This document shows, piece after piece, positions 1 through 8,022 of a stretch of 10,461 bases of DNA (positions are counted from its first letter, which is position 1; every line of letters starts with the position of its first letter). The notes under the pieces were generated by a model. The model saw only the letters and a list, made by a program, of their open reading frames with translations. It did not search any database and had not been told where the DNA came from. Source of the DNA: Euperipatoides rowelli (lineage: Eukaryota; Onychophora; Udeonychophora; Euonychophora; Peripatopsidae). The translations under genes and the position numbers were made by a program. Location: assembly GCA_003024985.2 (NCBI GenBank), contig PXIH01S0024007.1; one strand, given 5' to 3'.

Positions 1-701
1 AATTATTTTATTAAATCTTTCAAATATTCTGTATTTTTTAAGGAGTCTAGACTTGAAATCCTTCTAGGATTATTATTCTAAAAGTCAACAGAATGAAATA
101 TTAAAAAAAAATGGTATTAATATCAATAAAATTGAATTGTATCATTTTTTTATGTTTTGCAAATGTATTTCTTTTTATTAGATATAAAATACTGAAACAT
201 TTTTCTATACTCATCTTTAATAATCTGGAACTAAGATTTTGTCGTTTCAAATCAATAAGCACAAAAAAATTTGATAAACTAAAAGTTTGCAAATTTGTTA
301 TTTTATCAATTTTTTTCATCGTCAATTAAAAAATCTGTAATGTACAGTTAATTTTTGATTTACGCTAGGGTTGCATTCTTGGAAACTGGCATGTAAATCT
401 AAATGCTAAAACAAATGGATATTAGAATGAAGTGCAGGGAGGGTTTATTTTATGGCATAAGGATAAAATAAGGGCTAAAAATGGCGATGAAACATCTAAC
501 TAATAAAGAACATGTAATACACTTGTTTTACTAGTAGCCAAACTAAATACAAACTGCAAATAAGGTTCTAAAATATCTTTTTATTCCAGACTGGAAAAAA
601 ATACAGGTAATAACGCCATCATCATTTTCTAAGTAATTATAACTGGGCAGGGAGGAGATATATGGACTGGCTCCCACGATTTTATGAACTATTTACAAAT
701 T
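1..701. other. AT-rich gene-free stretch
   Basis: This stretch is strongly AT-rich with many A and T runs. Two short overlapping frames of 72-74 codons on opposite strands (about 101-329) translate to low-complexity F/L/I/K/N-rich peptides, as expected by chance at this composition. No splice-site pair, RNA gene or repeat boundary is convincing. A short AT-rich stretch at 690-700 resembles the reverse complement of the TGTAAATA-type motif in the SINE tails, but it has no SINE body next to it. Confidence 0.7.
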
Positions 702-720
702 AATTTGGGAAGAATGTACA
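702..720 (+). repeat. 5' target-site duplication of SINE A
   Basis: The sequence AATTTGGGAAGAATGTACA lies directly before the SINE head. It recurs in slightly diverged form (AATTAGGGAAGAATAACA) directly after the SINE poly(A) at 1044-1061. About 16 of 19 positions agree, allowing one gap. Its position exactly at both element ends makes chance unlikely. The divergence suggests an old insertion. Confidence 0.88.
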
Positions 721-780
721 GCTCCGGTGGTTCAGTAGTCTACTGTTGGCTGCCGGAGCTAGTGCATGTAAAGGATCTTG

Positions 781-790
781 GGTTCGATCC
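781..790 (+). promoter_or_regulatory. Pol III B box of SINE A
   Basis: GGTTCGATCC is a near-consensus B box, equivalent to the T-arm of a tRNA. With the weaker A box about 53 nt upstream it forms a type 2 internal RNA polymerase III promoter. The spacing exceeds that of a short-variable-arm tRNA and is close to that of copy B. Confidence 0.85.
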
Positions 791-1000
791 TGGGTAGCCC
801 CGGTGCTGGATAAATGTGAATTTTCTTTCGCCAACGGTTCGCACCATGGAATTTTTCTGTTGTCTTTTCTCGTAGAATTTCCTGAATTGAACAAGAAATG
901 GATTTTTCCTGGACTTATGAACTTTGAACCCAATCTGATTTATACCTCAAGCCAACATTGTTAAATAAAAATATTGTTTGTAAATATGTAAATAAAGGAT

Positions 1001-1028
1001 TGTTTCACCTCCTGTGTTGGGTGAAACA
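1001..1028 (+). repeat. Hairpin in SINE A 3' tail
   Basis: TGTTTCACC (1001-1009) pairs perfectly with GGTGAAACA (1020-1028) around a 10-nt loop. It sits a few bases before the poly(A). A stem-loop at a SINE 3' end is a plausible recognition structure for a partner LINE reverse transcriptase, but that role is inference. Confidence 0.8.
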
Positions 1029-1043
1029 TATTTAAAAAAAAAA

Positions 1044-1061
1044 AATTAGGGAAGAATAACA
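1044..1061 (+). repeat. 3' target-site duplication of SINE A
   Basis: AATTAGGGAAGAATAACA directly follows the A run of SINE A and matches 702-720 with a few differences. The left edge is uncertain by one or two bases because the poly(A) merges with the leading A's. Confidence 0.87.
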
Positions 1062-1950
1062 GAATCCACTTTGCCCAAATCAGACAAACATACAGAGTTA
1101 AGACTATGCTATAAGAAGAATATGACACATATTTAAATTAGTTGTATGAATAAATTAGCATGATTTGCACATGCAAGGAAGTAAATTATTTTATGTAATG
1201 TTTATATTATTAATAATCTGATCAGGTTATATGATCACAACATTCGCTAAAAATAAATACAGTGAAGCCATGATCGAACATAAAGACTGCATGAACTAAA
1301 ATTGCTATGCCTTGAATGTATAAATCAGACTAAGGAAAAATAATAAGTTAAACCTTTATTGTATTGTTCATTATAAAGTTTAATCAAACATAAGAAATAA
1401 TGGAAATGCTGAGGGTTAGGAGAAATAATGTAAACAAAAACATTTCTTTAATTCTACTCACTATTATTAACCTTTTTAGGTCAATTTGCTAAAAATTGTA
1501 CCTATAGATACGGGTATTTGTGGGTGGGCGGATTTATATTTAGGCTAATAAGCATAACATTTATTCAAAGAAATAAATTCCCGTGATGATTTTGAATAAA
1601 TTTGAAATAAGTAAATGAATTAATTTCTCTCAGACTATCTTAACATTAACATAGAAGATTCATTCTGCCAAATTCTCATTACGTTATTTTTATTAAAAAT
1701 TAAGCACATTTAAATGACAGAATGGGCAACGAATTTTGGGAGAGAGAGAGAGGGGGCGGAGGAAATAGAAATAGAAACCTTTTCTAATTAAATGTTTAAA
1801 ATAAAATAATTAAACTCTAAGGGGAAAAGAGTTAATGATGCGTTGATGTAATTGAAATAATAATAATGCTTTTCCTAGCCTGAGAGTGAGAGTGGAATAG
1901 AGGAGAATAAATGTTTTTCCTGAAAAAAAAAGAGTCGCAATGAAAGTCTG
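1062..1950. other. AT-rich gene-free stretch with GA microsatellite
   Basis: No reading frame of note, no tRNA-like head and no element ends are visible. It contains a short (AG)6 run at 1741-1752 followed by a purine-rich GGGGGCGGAGGAAATAG segment, and a G-rich patch at about 1518-1532 (GTGGGTGGGCGG) in otherwise AT-rich DNA. Confidence 0.65.
1741..1752 (+). repeat. (AG)n microsatellite
   Basis: Six perfect AG units are followed by a purine-rich tract to about 1777. Simple-sequence DNA; no function is indicated. Confidence 0.85.
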
Positions 1951-1953
1951 CTC

Positions 1954-2160
1954 CTAATGAAGTCTGCCTGTCACAAAATTTGTTTCCTTCCATCTACTTG
2001 AACCCATAGTCCAATGACTGGAATGATGATACTGATCTAACCAAGGCCCTGATGCTGAGCTGATAGATGTGATGCTACTCTGAATAAAGTCTTTGCCCAA
2101 TGGATTAAAACACCTGGGATGATTAACCTTCACCATCTTACCAGCTGACAAAAAATGTTC
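1954..2160 (-). other. Unresolved island: minus-strand open frame, exon candidate or SINE relic
   Basis: The minus strand is open from 2160 down to a TAG at 1954-1956, about 68 codons, in a stretch less AT-rich than its surroundings. The peptide is not low-complexity, with motifs such as NHPRCFNPLGKDFIQ and SSHWTMGSSRWKETNF. An acceptor-like ATTTTTTGTCAG precedes it, so it could be a terminal exon. I do not recognise the protein. Alternatively it may be a decayed tRNA-derived element: on the minus strand CAGCTGGTAAGATGG near 2147-2133 resembles an A box and GTTTTAATCC about 36 nt later a B box, with a second B-like GGGTTCAAGTAG near 2003. No poly(A) or flanking duplication was found. Neither reading is proven. 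Confidence 0.3.
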
Positions 2161-2487
2161 TTATATTGATGACAATTAAATAAAAATTATGGCTGAACTT
2201 CCAGTTTAACAAAAACTGGGCTATAAAGAACTGATCTTTATTTAGAGTCTCAAGAATGGTCAAAGCTGTAGTCAAAGCCATATCAGATTCAATTCACCTT
2301 GGTGATAGTTATTACTGTTTGCTTCAAATATTATTAAATAATTCTTATTTTATACCTTTTGTCTTTCTGGCATTATGTTGTCCTTAGGTTAAATTTTATT
2401 GCCTTAACCTTTTCCACTCCAATTATTTTTAATATATAGTTCCGTTATAATCCAAATTATTATAGCCTATTTTTTTTTACATATGCA
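2161..2487. other. AT-rich gene-free stretch
   Basis: No gene or element is seen. It contains one small inverted repeat, CCAGTTT at 2201-2207 and AAACTGG at 2213-2219 with a 5-nt loop, which is weak and may be chance. Confidence 0.6.
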
Positions 2488-2640
2488 TTTTTTTTTTTTT
2501 TTTGTAAATTTACCGAAGTAAATTACTGCATCAAGATACATAAAAAATTCCCAGTGCAGCCTGATGTTGAAAGAAAACTTGCCATTTTCCACACTGGGGC
2601 TACTATGACCTGTAACTTGAACCTCTTCCCTTTCTCTCTC
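2488..2640 (-). mobile_element. SINE G: headless, core-bearing SINE fragment with poly(A)
   Basis: On the plus strand a run of 16 T's (2488-2503) is the poly(A) of a minus-strand element. Reading the minus strand, a decayed B box GGTTCAAGTT (2623-2614) is followed by GTAGCCCCAGTGTGG (2605-2591), then AAGTTTTCTTTC (2580-2569), then GCACTGGGAATTTTTTATG (about 2557-2539). These match SINE A in order and spacing: GTAGCCCCGGTGCTGG, GAATTTTCTTTCG and GCACCATGGAATTTTTCTG. The B-box-to-core distance is about 43 nt here, against 38 in A and 41 in D. No A box or head is recognisable beyond about 2640, so the copy is 5'-truncated or its head has decayed. No flanking duplication was identified, so the 5' boundary is approximate. 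Confidence 0.78.
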
Positions 2641-2699
2641 TGAAATATCAAAATAGCATTAAAATATCAAAACTGAAAATAAAAGTACATTCTAATTAT

Positions 2700-2727
2700 T
2701 CTGAGCTAATTAATCTGAGCTAATTAA
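2700..2727 (+). repeat. Perfect 14-bp tandem duplication
   Basis: TCTGAGCTAATTAA occurs twice head to tail (2700-2713 and 2714-2727). A partial related sequence, TTCTAATTATT, precedes it. It looks like a local replication-slippage duplication. Confidence 0.9.
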
Positions 2728-2954
2728 ATAATCAACAAGGAAGACCCTCCAGCATATTTAAGAGATAATAACAGATATCACAAGCTAGCTCGCTCTAGCA
2801 TGCACACTTTTGATTTAGAATGATTCAGAAAGAAAACCCTAATAGAATTATTAAAAATTGATTCGAACATAAACTGTATATAATTTCTAATTCGTAAACT
2901 CTGCTGACTTCAAACTTTAGTAATGTTAAAGAAATTTTAATAACTAAGTTTGTA

Positions 2955-3060
2955 CATCTTCCAGATTTACCCGGAACCGTAACCTGCCGAAGGCTGCAAT
3001 AATCAGCCAGCCTCAGCACCTGCTTTAAAGCCTGCCTCGACTCTCTTCACCGGGCTCGTT
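2955..3060. other. Isolated GC-rich island of unknown origin
   Basis: About 100 bp of much higher GC content sits abruptly in AT-rich DNA, ending with CACCGGGCTCG. On the minus strand a SINE-head-like arrangement can be drawn: TGGCTGATTATTGC near 3010, then GGTTCCGGG about 35 nt later. The B box is poor and no body, tail or duplication is visible. A 64-codon minus frame (2825-3019) covers only half the island and continues into AT-rich DNA, so it is not a convincing exon. A palindrome GCTTTAAAGC lies at about 3021-3030. It may be a decayed SINE or other repeat fragment. Confidence 0.35.
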
Positions 3061-3230
3061 AAGATTAGATATCGTTATACATAATTATATTTCCTTAAAT
3101 CTAATTGATCTCATCAACCAGTTACTTATCAAATAGCTCAGTCAAATAATATCATTTTATATTCCCACAATAAACCTAATGAATTTCCATGCTTTCTGTG
3201 TTTAATATTTTAATTGCTAATATCAGTCAT

Positions 3231-3300
3231 ATCGATCGATAGACCCTTTATCTGCACTACCTCCGGCAGCCAACAACTTAAACCACTGGACAACCAGAGC
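3231..3300 (-). mobile_element. SINE C: isolated tRNA-like head fragment
   Basis: The reverse complement starts GCTCTGGTTGTCCAGTGG and continues through GTTGGCTGCCGGAGGTAGTG (3275-3256), aligning closely with the first 60 or so bases of SINE A, which has GTTGGCTGCCGGAGCTAGTG at 745-764. The A-box-like TTGTCCAGTGG is at 3293-3283. Similarity stops near the expected B box, where the sequence becomes ATCGATCGAT (3231-3240). There is no body, tail or poly(A), so only the 5' end remains. Loss of the 3' part is unlike ordinary 5' truncation and suggests later deletion or rearrangement. Confidence 0.85.
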
Positions 3301-3476
3301 TTACAAATGATTGCATTCTGTTAAATTTTCTCATTTTAATTTTAGCTTTTTTTAAAAAAGTAATTTGGTATGATTAAAAACAAATATATTTTAGTCCTGT
3401 TAAACATTAAAATTTACTAATTTGAAGCAGTTTTGAGACTAACTATAATTGTTGAATTATAAAGAGAAAATGTAAA
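3301..3476. other. AT-rich spacer
   Basis: Nothing recognisable lies between the SINE head fragment and the inverted-repeat cluster. The composition is AT-rich with T and A runs. Confidence 0.6.
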
Positions 3477-3604
3477 AATGTCGATTTTTAATCAATAGTG
3501 GAATAGGACAAGAATTTTTCTAATGTCGATCTATTATTATCAACAATTGAGTGGTCCTATTCCTCGTCTTCAGCTGATGCAGCTGAAGATCGATGAGAAT
3601 GGGG
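3477..3604 (+). repeat. Compound inverted and direct repeat cluster
   Basis: Three relationships overlap here. AATGTCGAT occurs at 3477-3485 and 3522-3530, a 45-bp period. GGAATAGGAC (3500-3509) is the exact reverse complement of GTCCTATTCC (3554-3563). CTTCAGCTG (3568-3576) pairs with CAGCTGAAG (3580-3588) around a 3-nt ATG loop, and the flanks extend this imperfectly (CCTATTCCTCG against CGATGAGAATGG). Such nested hairpins fit a folded-back transposon end or a MITE remnant. No terminal duplication was identified. A 63-codon frame over 3523-3714 is considered spurious. Confidence 0.7.
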
Positions 3605-3863
3605 AAAATATTATAATTTTTGAATTTATTATTTTATTTAATAGCTTTAATTCCCGATGTCACGATTTATATATTATTTTCAAACCATGTTATGTCCAAG
3701 AATTTACCGTGTAATTTGAGAAATAGTAATTTTTGGATTGTGTTATTCTAAAAAGTTGTAAATCAAATCCGTGTTAATCAAGACTTGCCTATATAAAGTT
3801 GTACATATGCTTAATATTATAATGAATAAAACTTTGTATAGTCAATGTATCCAGTGAAAGAAT
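3605..3863. other. AT-rich spacer
   Basis: AT-rich sequence with no supported feature. Confidence 0.6.
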
Positions 3864-3969
3864 AGCATCACCCCACTGATGCTTTAAAACAAAGCTATAG
3901 CATAGTTTTAAAATTTACATTTAAAACCATCAAAAGTCTGGGTGGGCCCATGCCTATAAGGCCCACCCA
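3864..3969 (+). repeat. Three consecutive hairpins
   Basis: Hairpin 1: AGCATCA (3864-3870) and TGATGCT (3877-3883), loop CCCCAC. Hairpin 2: TTTAAAAC (3883-3890) and GTTTTAAA (3905-3912), with GCTATAGC palindromic in its loop. Hairpin 3: TGGGTGGGCC (3939-3948) and GGCCCACCCA (3960-3969), an exact 10-bp GC-rich stem with an 11-nt loop. The third is the most notable because GC-rich stems are rare in this DNA. They may be remnants of a small palindromic transposon or a structured RNA, but nothing else supports either. Confidence 0.75.
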
Positions 3970-5411
3970 CTAAAACCGCCATTGGATATGGACAAATCAT
4001 CTATGGATTGCATTATTAAGGAGGAAGGATACAGAATTTTTAAAACAAAAGGCTTGTACAGAAAAATGGATTATCAAAGATAGCAACACAATAGATTAAT
4101 CTCAAGTTGCTTTCATCATTCTGATAAAAAAGATGAATGTGTAAATATAAAATTTATTCTATCATTTAAATATAATTATGTGATAGTAGGCCTACTTTGT
4201 CCAAGAACAGCTAAGTACCCAAAACATAGACATTATGCATAATCCTTCCACATAAGCACCAATGATGAAATTAAGAAAAAGGAACAGCACAAATTTGCAA
4301 ATTCAACTATATCTGTCATCAGAAATGTAAAATCCACCAAATAAATATTAAATCTAAAGCTGAAAACACTTTTCTCCCTTCATGCATATTCAAGGAATGG
4401 AGATCCCATAGGAACTTTTAAAAATAAAGTCATAAAAAGACATATAAGCTCAAATAATACTCTTCTATAAGAATGGTTCAATTATGGCCTCATACTAATG
4501 AAAAGTTAAAAACTCATTAGATTGCATTAACTTAAATAATTATTATTAGAATATATAAACACTTTCCAAATCAAAAAGAGAGAAAAATAAAAAACATTTT
4601 ATAAAATCAAACAACACTGATAAAAACACGAACAATAATGCTTTAAATAACAGATTAAATAATCCGTTAAAAAAAGAAGAAGAAAAAATAAAATAAAATA
4701 AACATAATTATGATTAAGTTAGTAATATTTTTTTCCATTAATTTTCTTATTAGGTATTGTGAGAAATGAATATGAATAATTATGCTATAAAATTAGTTAT
4801 ATAAATTTAATAAACTAAACAAATATTAATTAAAAATATCTAGCCTTACAAAGTCATATTTCATTGATGAAATAAATTTAAAAAAATAAATAAAATAAAT
4901 GAACTATTCATAAGAATTTCAAAACAAAATGTAAAATAAAGTTTGTTCAGAATTAACAATTTTATAGATTAAATTTTAATCCAAATAAAAAATACAGTTC
5001 TTAATAAAAAGTCATTTAGAAAACAATTAAAGGAAGATAATATTTTACTAGCAATAAGTGTAAAAGAGATCTGACCATAAAAAAGATGATTCTAATATTA
5101 TGATGGCCAATATGTTCAAAGATGAAGGTTATTCATGAAAGATTTAGAACACTTGAGGTGAACACATATTGGCAATAAATCTCTTAGGATTAGGAGAATT
5201 TGAAGCCAAAAATAAATTCTTGAGTGTGTGTCATACATTCTATAGAGAAACCTGAAATTAAAGATAATTCTCCTGTAAATCACAGAAATAAACCACTGCT
5301 CTACGTTTTGAGAAAATGTATCTTCAAAAATTAAAATGGCAGCCAAATAGTGAGGATGTGAACAGATAAATTACCAAACGTGTCGGCATGCAAAACAACC
5401 CAGGACCGCCA

Positions 5412-5434
5412 TTTATGAAAATTCTTTTCATAAA
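5412..5434 (+). repeat. Perfect 10-bp hairpin, 3-nt loop
   Basis: TTTATGAAAA (5412-5421) pairs exactly with TTTTCATAAA (5425-5434) around TTC. The stem is AT-rich, so chance or slippage-templated origin is possible. Nothing suggests a terminator of a gene. Confidence 0.75.
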
Positions 5435-6326
5435 AAACATATACTAGAAATGAGAGAGGATTTCTGTATATAAACAAACATACAAATCAATTCTTTTGCA
5501 AACCAGTTTTGATATCGTCAGGATTTGAAGAAGGTTTTGTCGTACACATTAAAATATCATAGACTTTCCTTTTCATCAACAAGCATGAACATGCAGCAAT
5601 AGTAATAACATCCTCCTCATCACTATCCATTGAATTTAAATACGTTTAACAAGGATATAACTAACAGTAAGTACTAGACATCAAAACAAAGCTTTCACTA
5701 AAACCTTATTATTTCCAAGAAAAATATATGTTGGGTGTGTATCAAATTTCTGTTGTGAATTATCTCTCAGTGAAAATATATCAGTAGAGATTTAATTCTT
5801 AAGAGATTTTACCATTAGAATGTGCTCACATTAACACAGGAATTATTATGATTGTTGACAAATGATTAAATCTTAATAGCTTTGTCCATTAAAATCATTG
5901 GATAGAATAACAGTAGAAATTTATTTTTATAATAAGGCAAATTCAAAATGGTATCTGATAATCCACTATGTTTATAAAATTTAAATACCAATCAGTTATA
6001 GAAATCAACATAAATATAACAAATTCAATATGATTTAATAAATAACTGTTAATATAATTACACAAATAAAGTATTGCTAGTTCAAATGCAAACACATTGA
6101 CAGGAAAGACTTCACATTAAGAAAAAAAATGGTTAAAAAAATGGCATTCATTCATCATTAAAATCTCACAAAATTCATTCAATCAATTACAAAACAGTAA
6201 CATTAAGGAACTCAAATTTAATGATGTTTAATTTAAAAAAAGATTTAATACCTTAATAACTTCTGATGATATTTGAGCTTCTTATGAAATTGTAATTTGA
6301 GTACAAACTTCTTTAATGATGGCAAA

Positions 6327-6349
6327 AAAGGTTATTGCTATTAACCTTT
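6327..6349 (+). repeat. 8-bp hairpin
   Basis: AAAGGTTA (6327-6334) and TAACCTTT (6342-6349) flank a 7-nt loop. No associated gene or element. Confidence 0.6.
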
Positions 6350-7244
6350 GCACAAAGATGGTTAAGTTATAAGATGTAATTGTGACATTATATGAAACTT
6401 TCAGATGAAAATATTTTAAAGTCTGCATGATTTATTAATGGAGTAAGAGTCAATAAATACAGTGACAGTGTTGTGTTCAGAGATGGTTTCTATTCACGGC
6501 CGCTCATAAACAAATATTGTTACAAGAACTTTGTACTTAAAGCAGAATAATGTATATTATCTAAATATTTTTTATTTTATTATCTAGATTAGTTTTTGCT
6601 TTTAATTTGATTCTTGTATTAATCTATACTTAGTGTTAATATGTTTTTATATATATTTGACTTAATATACTCATTGACCAATTGACTCTACTGGGTCAAC
6701 ATTTAATACATACTTGAGCTATCATGTAATACTGAAACTATGAACTTTGGTCTAGCCTCCTTCTCAAGTTTGTCTGTTGGTTTGCCATTTTTTCTAACAC
6801 ATGGCGGTTATGACCTGTGATTGGTATTGAAATAAATATACCTATTTTTTCTCATACAAATTCAGTTTGGATTATTTTATGCTTGATCAATACTATTAGT
6901 ACTATTTGGATGTATATGAATTATTGTGCATGCTAATATTGTTTAAGTTTGTTCGTTATTGGTTAGCCTAACCTTCAAAGTTTATCAGACAGTCCCCTAT
7001 TTCTGCATATAAAGTGTTTATGAAAACATATATGGAAATCAAATGTATAAAGTCAAACAATAAGCATACATGTTATATTAGGTATTCCAATCATTAAGAA
7101 CTACAAAATATAAAATTCCAAATTATGGTATGAATGCATGATTTTTAAGCTGTGAGTTTTATATAATATATACATGATTACCATGTTTAAAACATTAAAA
7201 ACATAATTTATACATTAAATGTAGACAATAAAAATTAATTTTTG

Positions 7245-7255
7245 AAAACTTATTT
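7245..7255. repeat. Target-site duplication of SINE F (3' side of element)
   Basis: AAAACTTATTT is repeated exactly at 7639-7649. It adjoins the A-rich end of the minus-strand element. It is short and AT-rich, but its position exactly next to both ends supports it. Confidence 0.75.
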
Positions 7256-7638
7256 TTTTAAAAAATATATTTATTTACACTATGTACAGAGCGTTGTGTG
7301 TATAATACAATCTTCTAACTCTGAATCATATTTGTTGCTCTTCATCTGTACTTGATTTTTTATTATTATCTATAATTAATAAGATAATGGTTCTTATTGA
7401 AGTGCCTAAGTCCCTGCTCCAGTCTACCGTATTTAAGACTCGGGGATCGATAAGCGCAATTCTTCGCACAAAGACTTTTAACGGTTTAAAGTGTACAGAA
7501 AAATGGCCACTGGCACTCGAGTCTGGAAAATACCGTAAAGTACTAATGTTTCCCGTGGATCAAACCTGTTTCCAGGACTACATGTCTGAGCACATGGCAA
7601 TTCTAGGTCACTATCCACTGGACTACCGTGCTCAACTA
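7256..7638 (-). mobile_element. SINE F: complete tRNA-derived SINE
   Basis: This is a roughly 383-bp minus-strand element. The minus strand begins TAGTTGAGCACGG at 7638, followed by an A box TAGTCCAGTGG (7625-7615) and a B box GGTTTGATCC (7566-7557). The body contains TGCCAGTGGCCATTTTTCTG, which resembles GCACCATGGAATTTTTCTG of SINE A at a similar distance from the B box. The 3' end carries AGAAGATTGT and ATAGTGTAAATAAATAT, closely matching the 3' part of SINE D, and a short A run. An 11-bp direct repeat flanks it. A plus-strand frame of 98 codons (7387-7683) runs antisense through the element and past its end, so it is almost certainly not a gene. Confidence 0.87.
7557..7566 (-). promoter_or_regulatory. 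Pol III B box of SINE F
   Basis: The minus strand reads GGTTTGATCC, one base from the SINE A B box. The A box starts about 59 nt upstream, a long spacing that recalls tRNAs with a long variable arm. The parent tRNA was not identified. Confidence 0.75.
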
Positions 7639-7649
7639 AAAACTTATTT
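7639..7649. repeat. Target-site duplication of SINE F (5' side of element)
   Basis: Exact copy of the 11-mer AAAACTTATTT at 7245-7255, directly before the tRNA-like head when read on the minus strand. Confidence 0.75.
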
Positions 7650-8004
7650 ATTATATCAAACTCTAAACCTTTCAGTTATTTAATTGATATTTAATAAACA
7701 GAAAAAATGTTATAATGAAGGACTTGTGGAGCAGGGCTTTCTAAAAAGGAATAATTGCAAAACCGCATTGAATAAATAAATAAATTTAAATATTATACAA
7801 TACTTATTAAAATGTCAAATGTAAAATCAAAAAAAATTATATATGTTGCACTCCAGAGTTGTTCATGTTGAAAATTTAAATGTTTCTAGCATTATTATTA
7901 TATTTTTGAAGTAAATTGACTCTATTTGAAATAATTTCAATTCCAATAGCATTCTATACATGTGTGTATGTACAAACTCATCGTTACTTACTGAATTTAT
8001 ATAT
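7650..8004. other. AT-rich spacer between SINE F and SINE B
   Basis: No gene is seen. GGAGCAGGGCTTT (7728-7740) is the near reverse complement of AAGTCCCTGCTCC inside SINE F (about 7408-7420), with 9 consecutive bases paired. This is probably coincidental. Confidence 0.6.
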
Positions 8005-8022
8005 AAACACATCAGAAACTTT
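8005..8022. repeat. Target-site duplication of SINE B (3' side of element)
   Basis: AAACACATCAGAAACTTT matches 8245-8262 at 17 of 18 positions and adjoins the T run that represents the element's poly(A). Confidence 0.93.

Larger units (their letters stand above)
721..1043 (+). mobile_element. SINE A: complete tRNA-derived SINE with poly(A) and TSDs
   Basis: This is a roughly 323-bp non-autonomous retroposon with no protein. The tRNA-like head starts at 721. A degenerate A box lies near 728-739 (TGGTTCAGTAGT) and a good B box at 781-790 (GGTTCGATCC), about 53 nt downstream, the internal RNA polymerase III promoter layout of tRNA-derived SINEs. A central body at about 797-857 contains GAATTTTCTTTCG (818-830) and GCACCATGGAATTTTTCTG (841-859), both echoed in other copies in this window. 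The 3' part is AT-rich, with TGTAAATATGTAAATAAA-type sequence at about 980-996, a 9-bp hairpin at 1001-1028 and an A run at about 1034-1045. Direct repeats flank the element. A 72-codon frame over 746-964 is a by-product of its GC-richer sequence. LINE-mediated insertion is inferred from the A tail and long duplications. Confidence 0.92.
3970..7244. other. Long AT-rich gene-free stretch
   Basis: About 3.3 kb without a supported gene. The A+T content is extreme from about 4500 to 5100, with A-rich simple sequence such as AAAATAAAATAAAATAAA near 4683-4701. The only frame of note is a 76-codon minus frame (5116-5346) with no recognisable domain, judged chance. Perfect hairpins occur at 5412-5434 and 6327-6349. 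No tRNA-like head, core match or SINE tail was found by eye. Confidence 0.6.

Noticed and set aside
101-329. Overlapping 72- and 74-codon frames on opposite strands
   Set aside because: Low-complexity hydrophobic or lysine-rich translations mirror each other; chance frames in AT-rich sequence.
721-795. Functional tRNA gene
   Set aside because: A and B boxes are present, but the acceptor and anticodon arms do not pair properly, and the head is fused to a SINE body with a poly(A) and target-site duplications.
746-964. Plus-strand frame of 72 codons and an overlapping minus frame (700-933)
   Set aside because: Both lie within SINE A or cross its boundary; they are reading frames of a noncoding retroposon.
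5116-5346. Minus-strand frame of 76 codons
   Set aside because: No recognised motif, no splice sites that make sense, and composition equal to the surroundings.
7387-7683. Plus-strand frame of 98 codons, the longest in the window
   Set aside because: It runs antisense to SINE F through its head and B box and past the element's end. The GC-richer SINE sequence explains the open frame.
7408-7740. Inverted pair AAGTCCCTGCTCC and GGAGCAGGGCTTT as transposon terminal repeats
   Set aside because: Only 9 consecutive bases pair. One arm lies inside SINE F and the other outside its duplications, so they do not bound an element.
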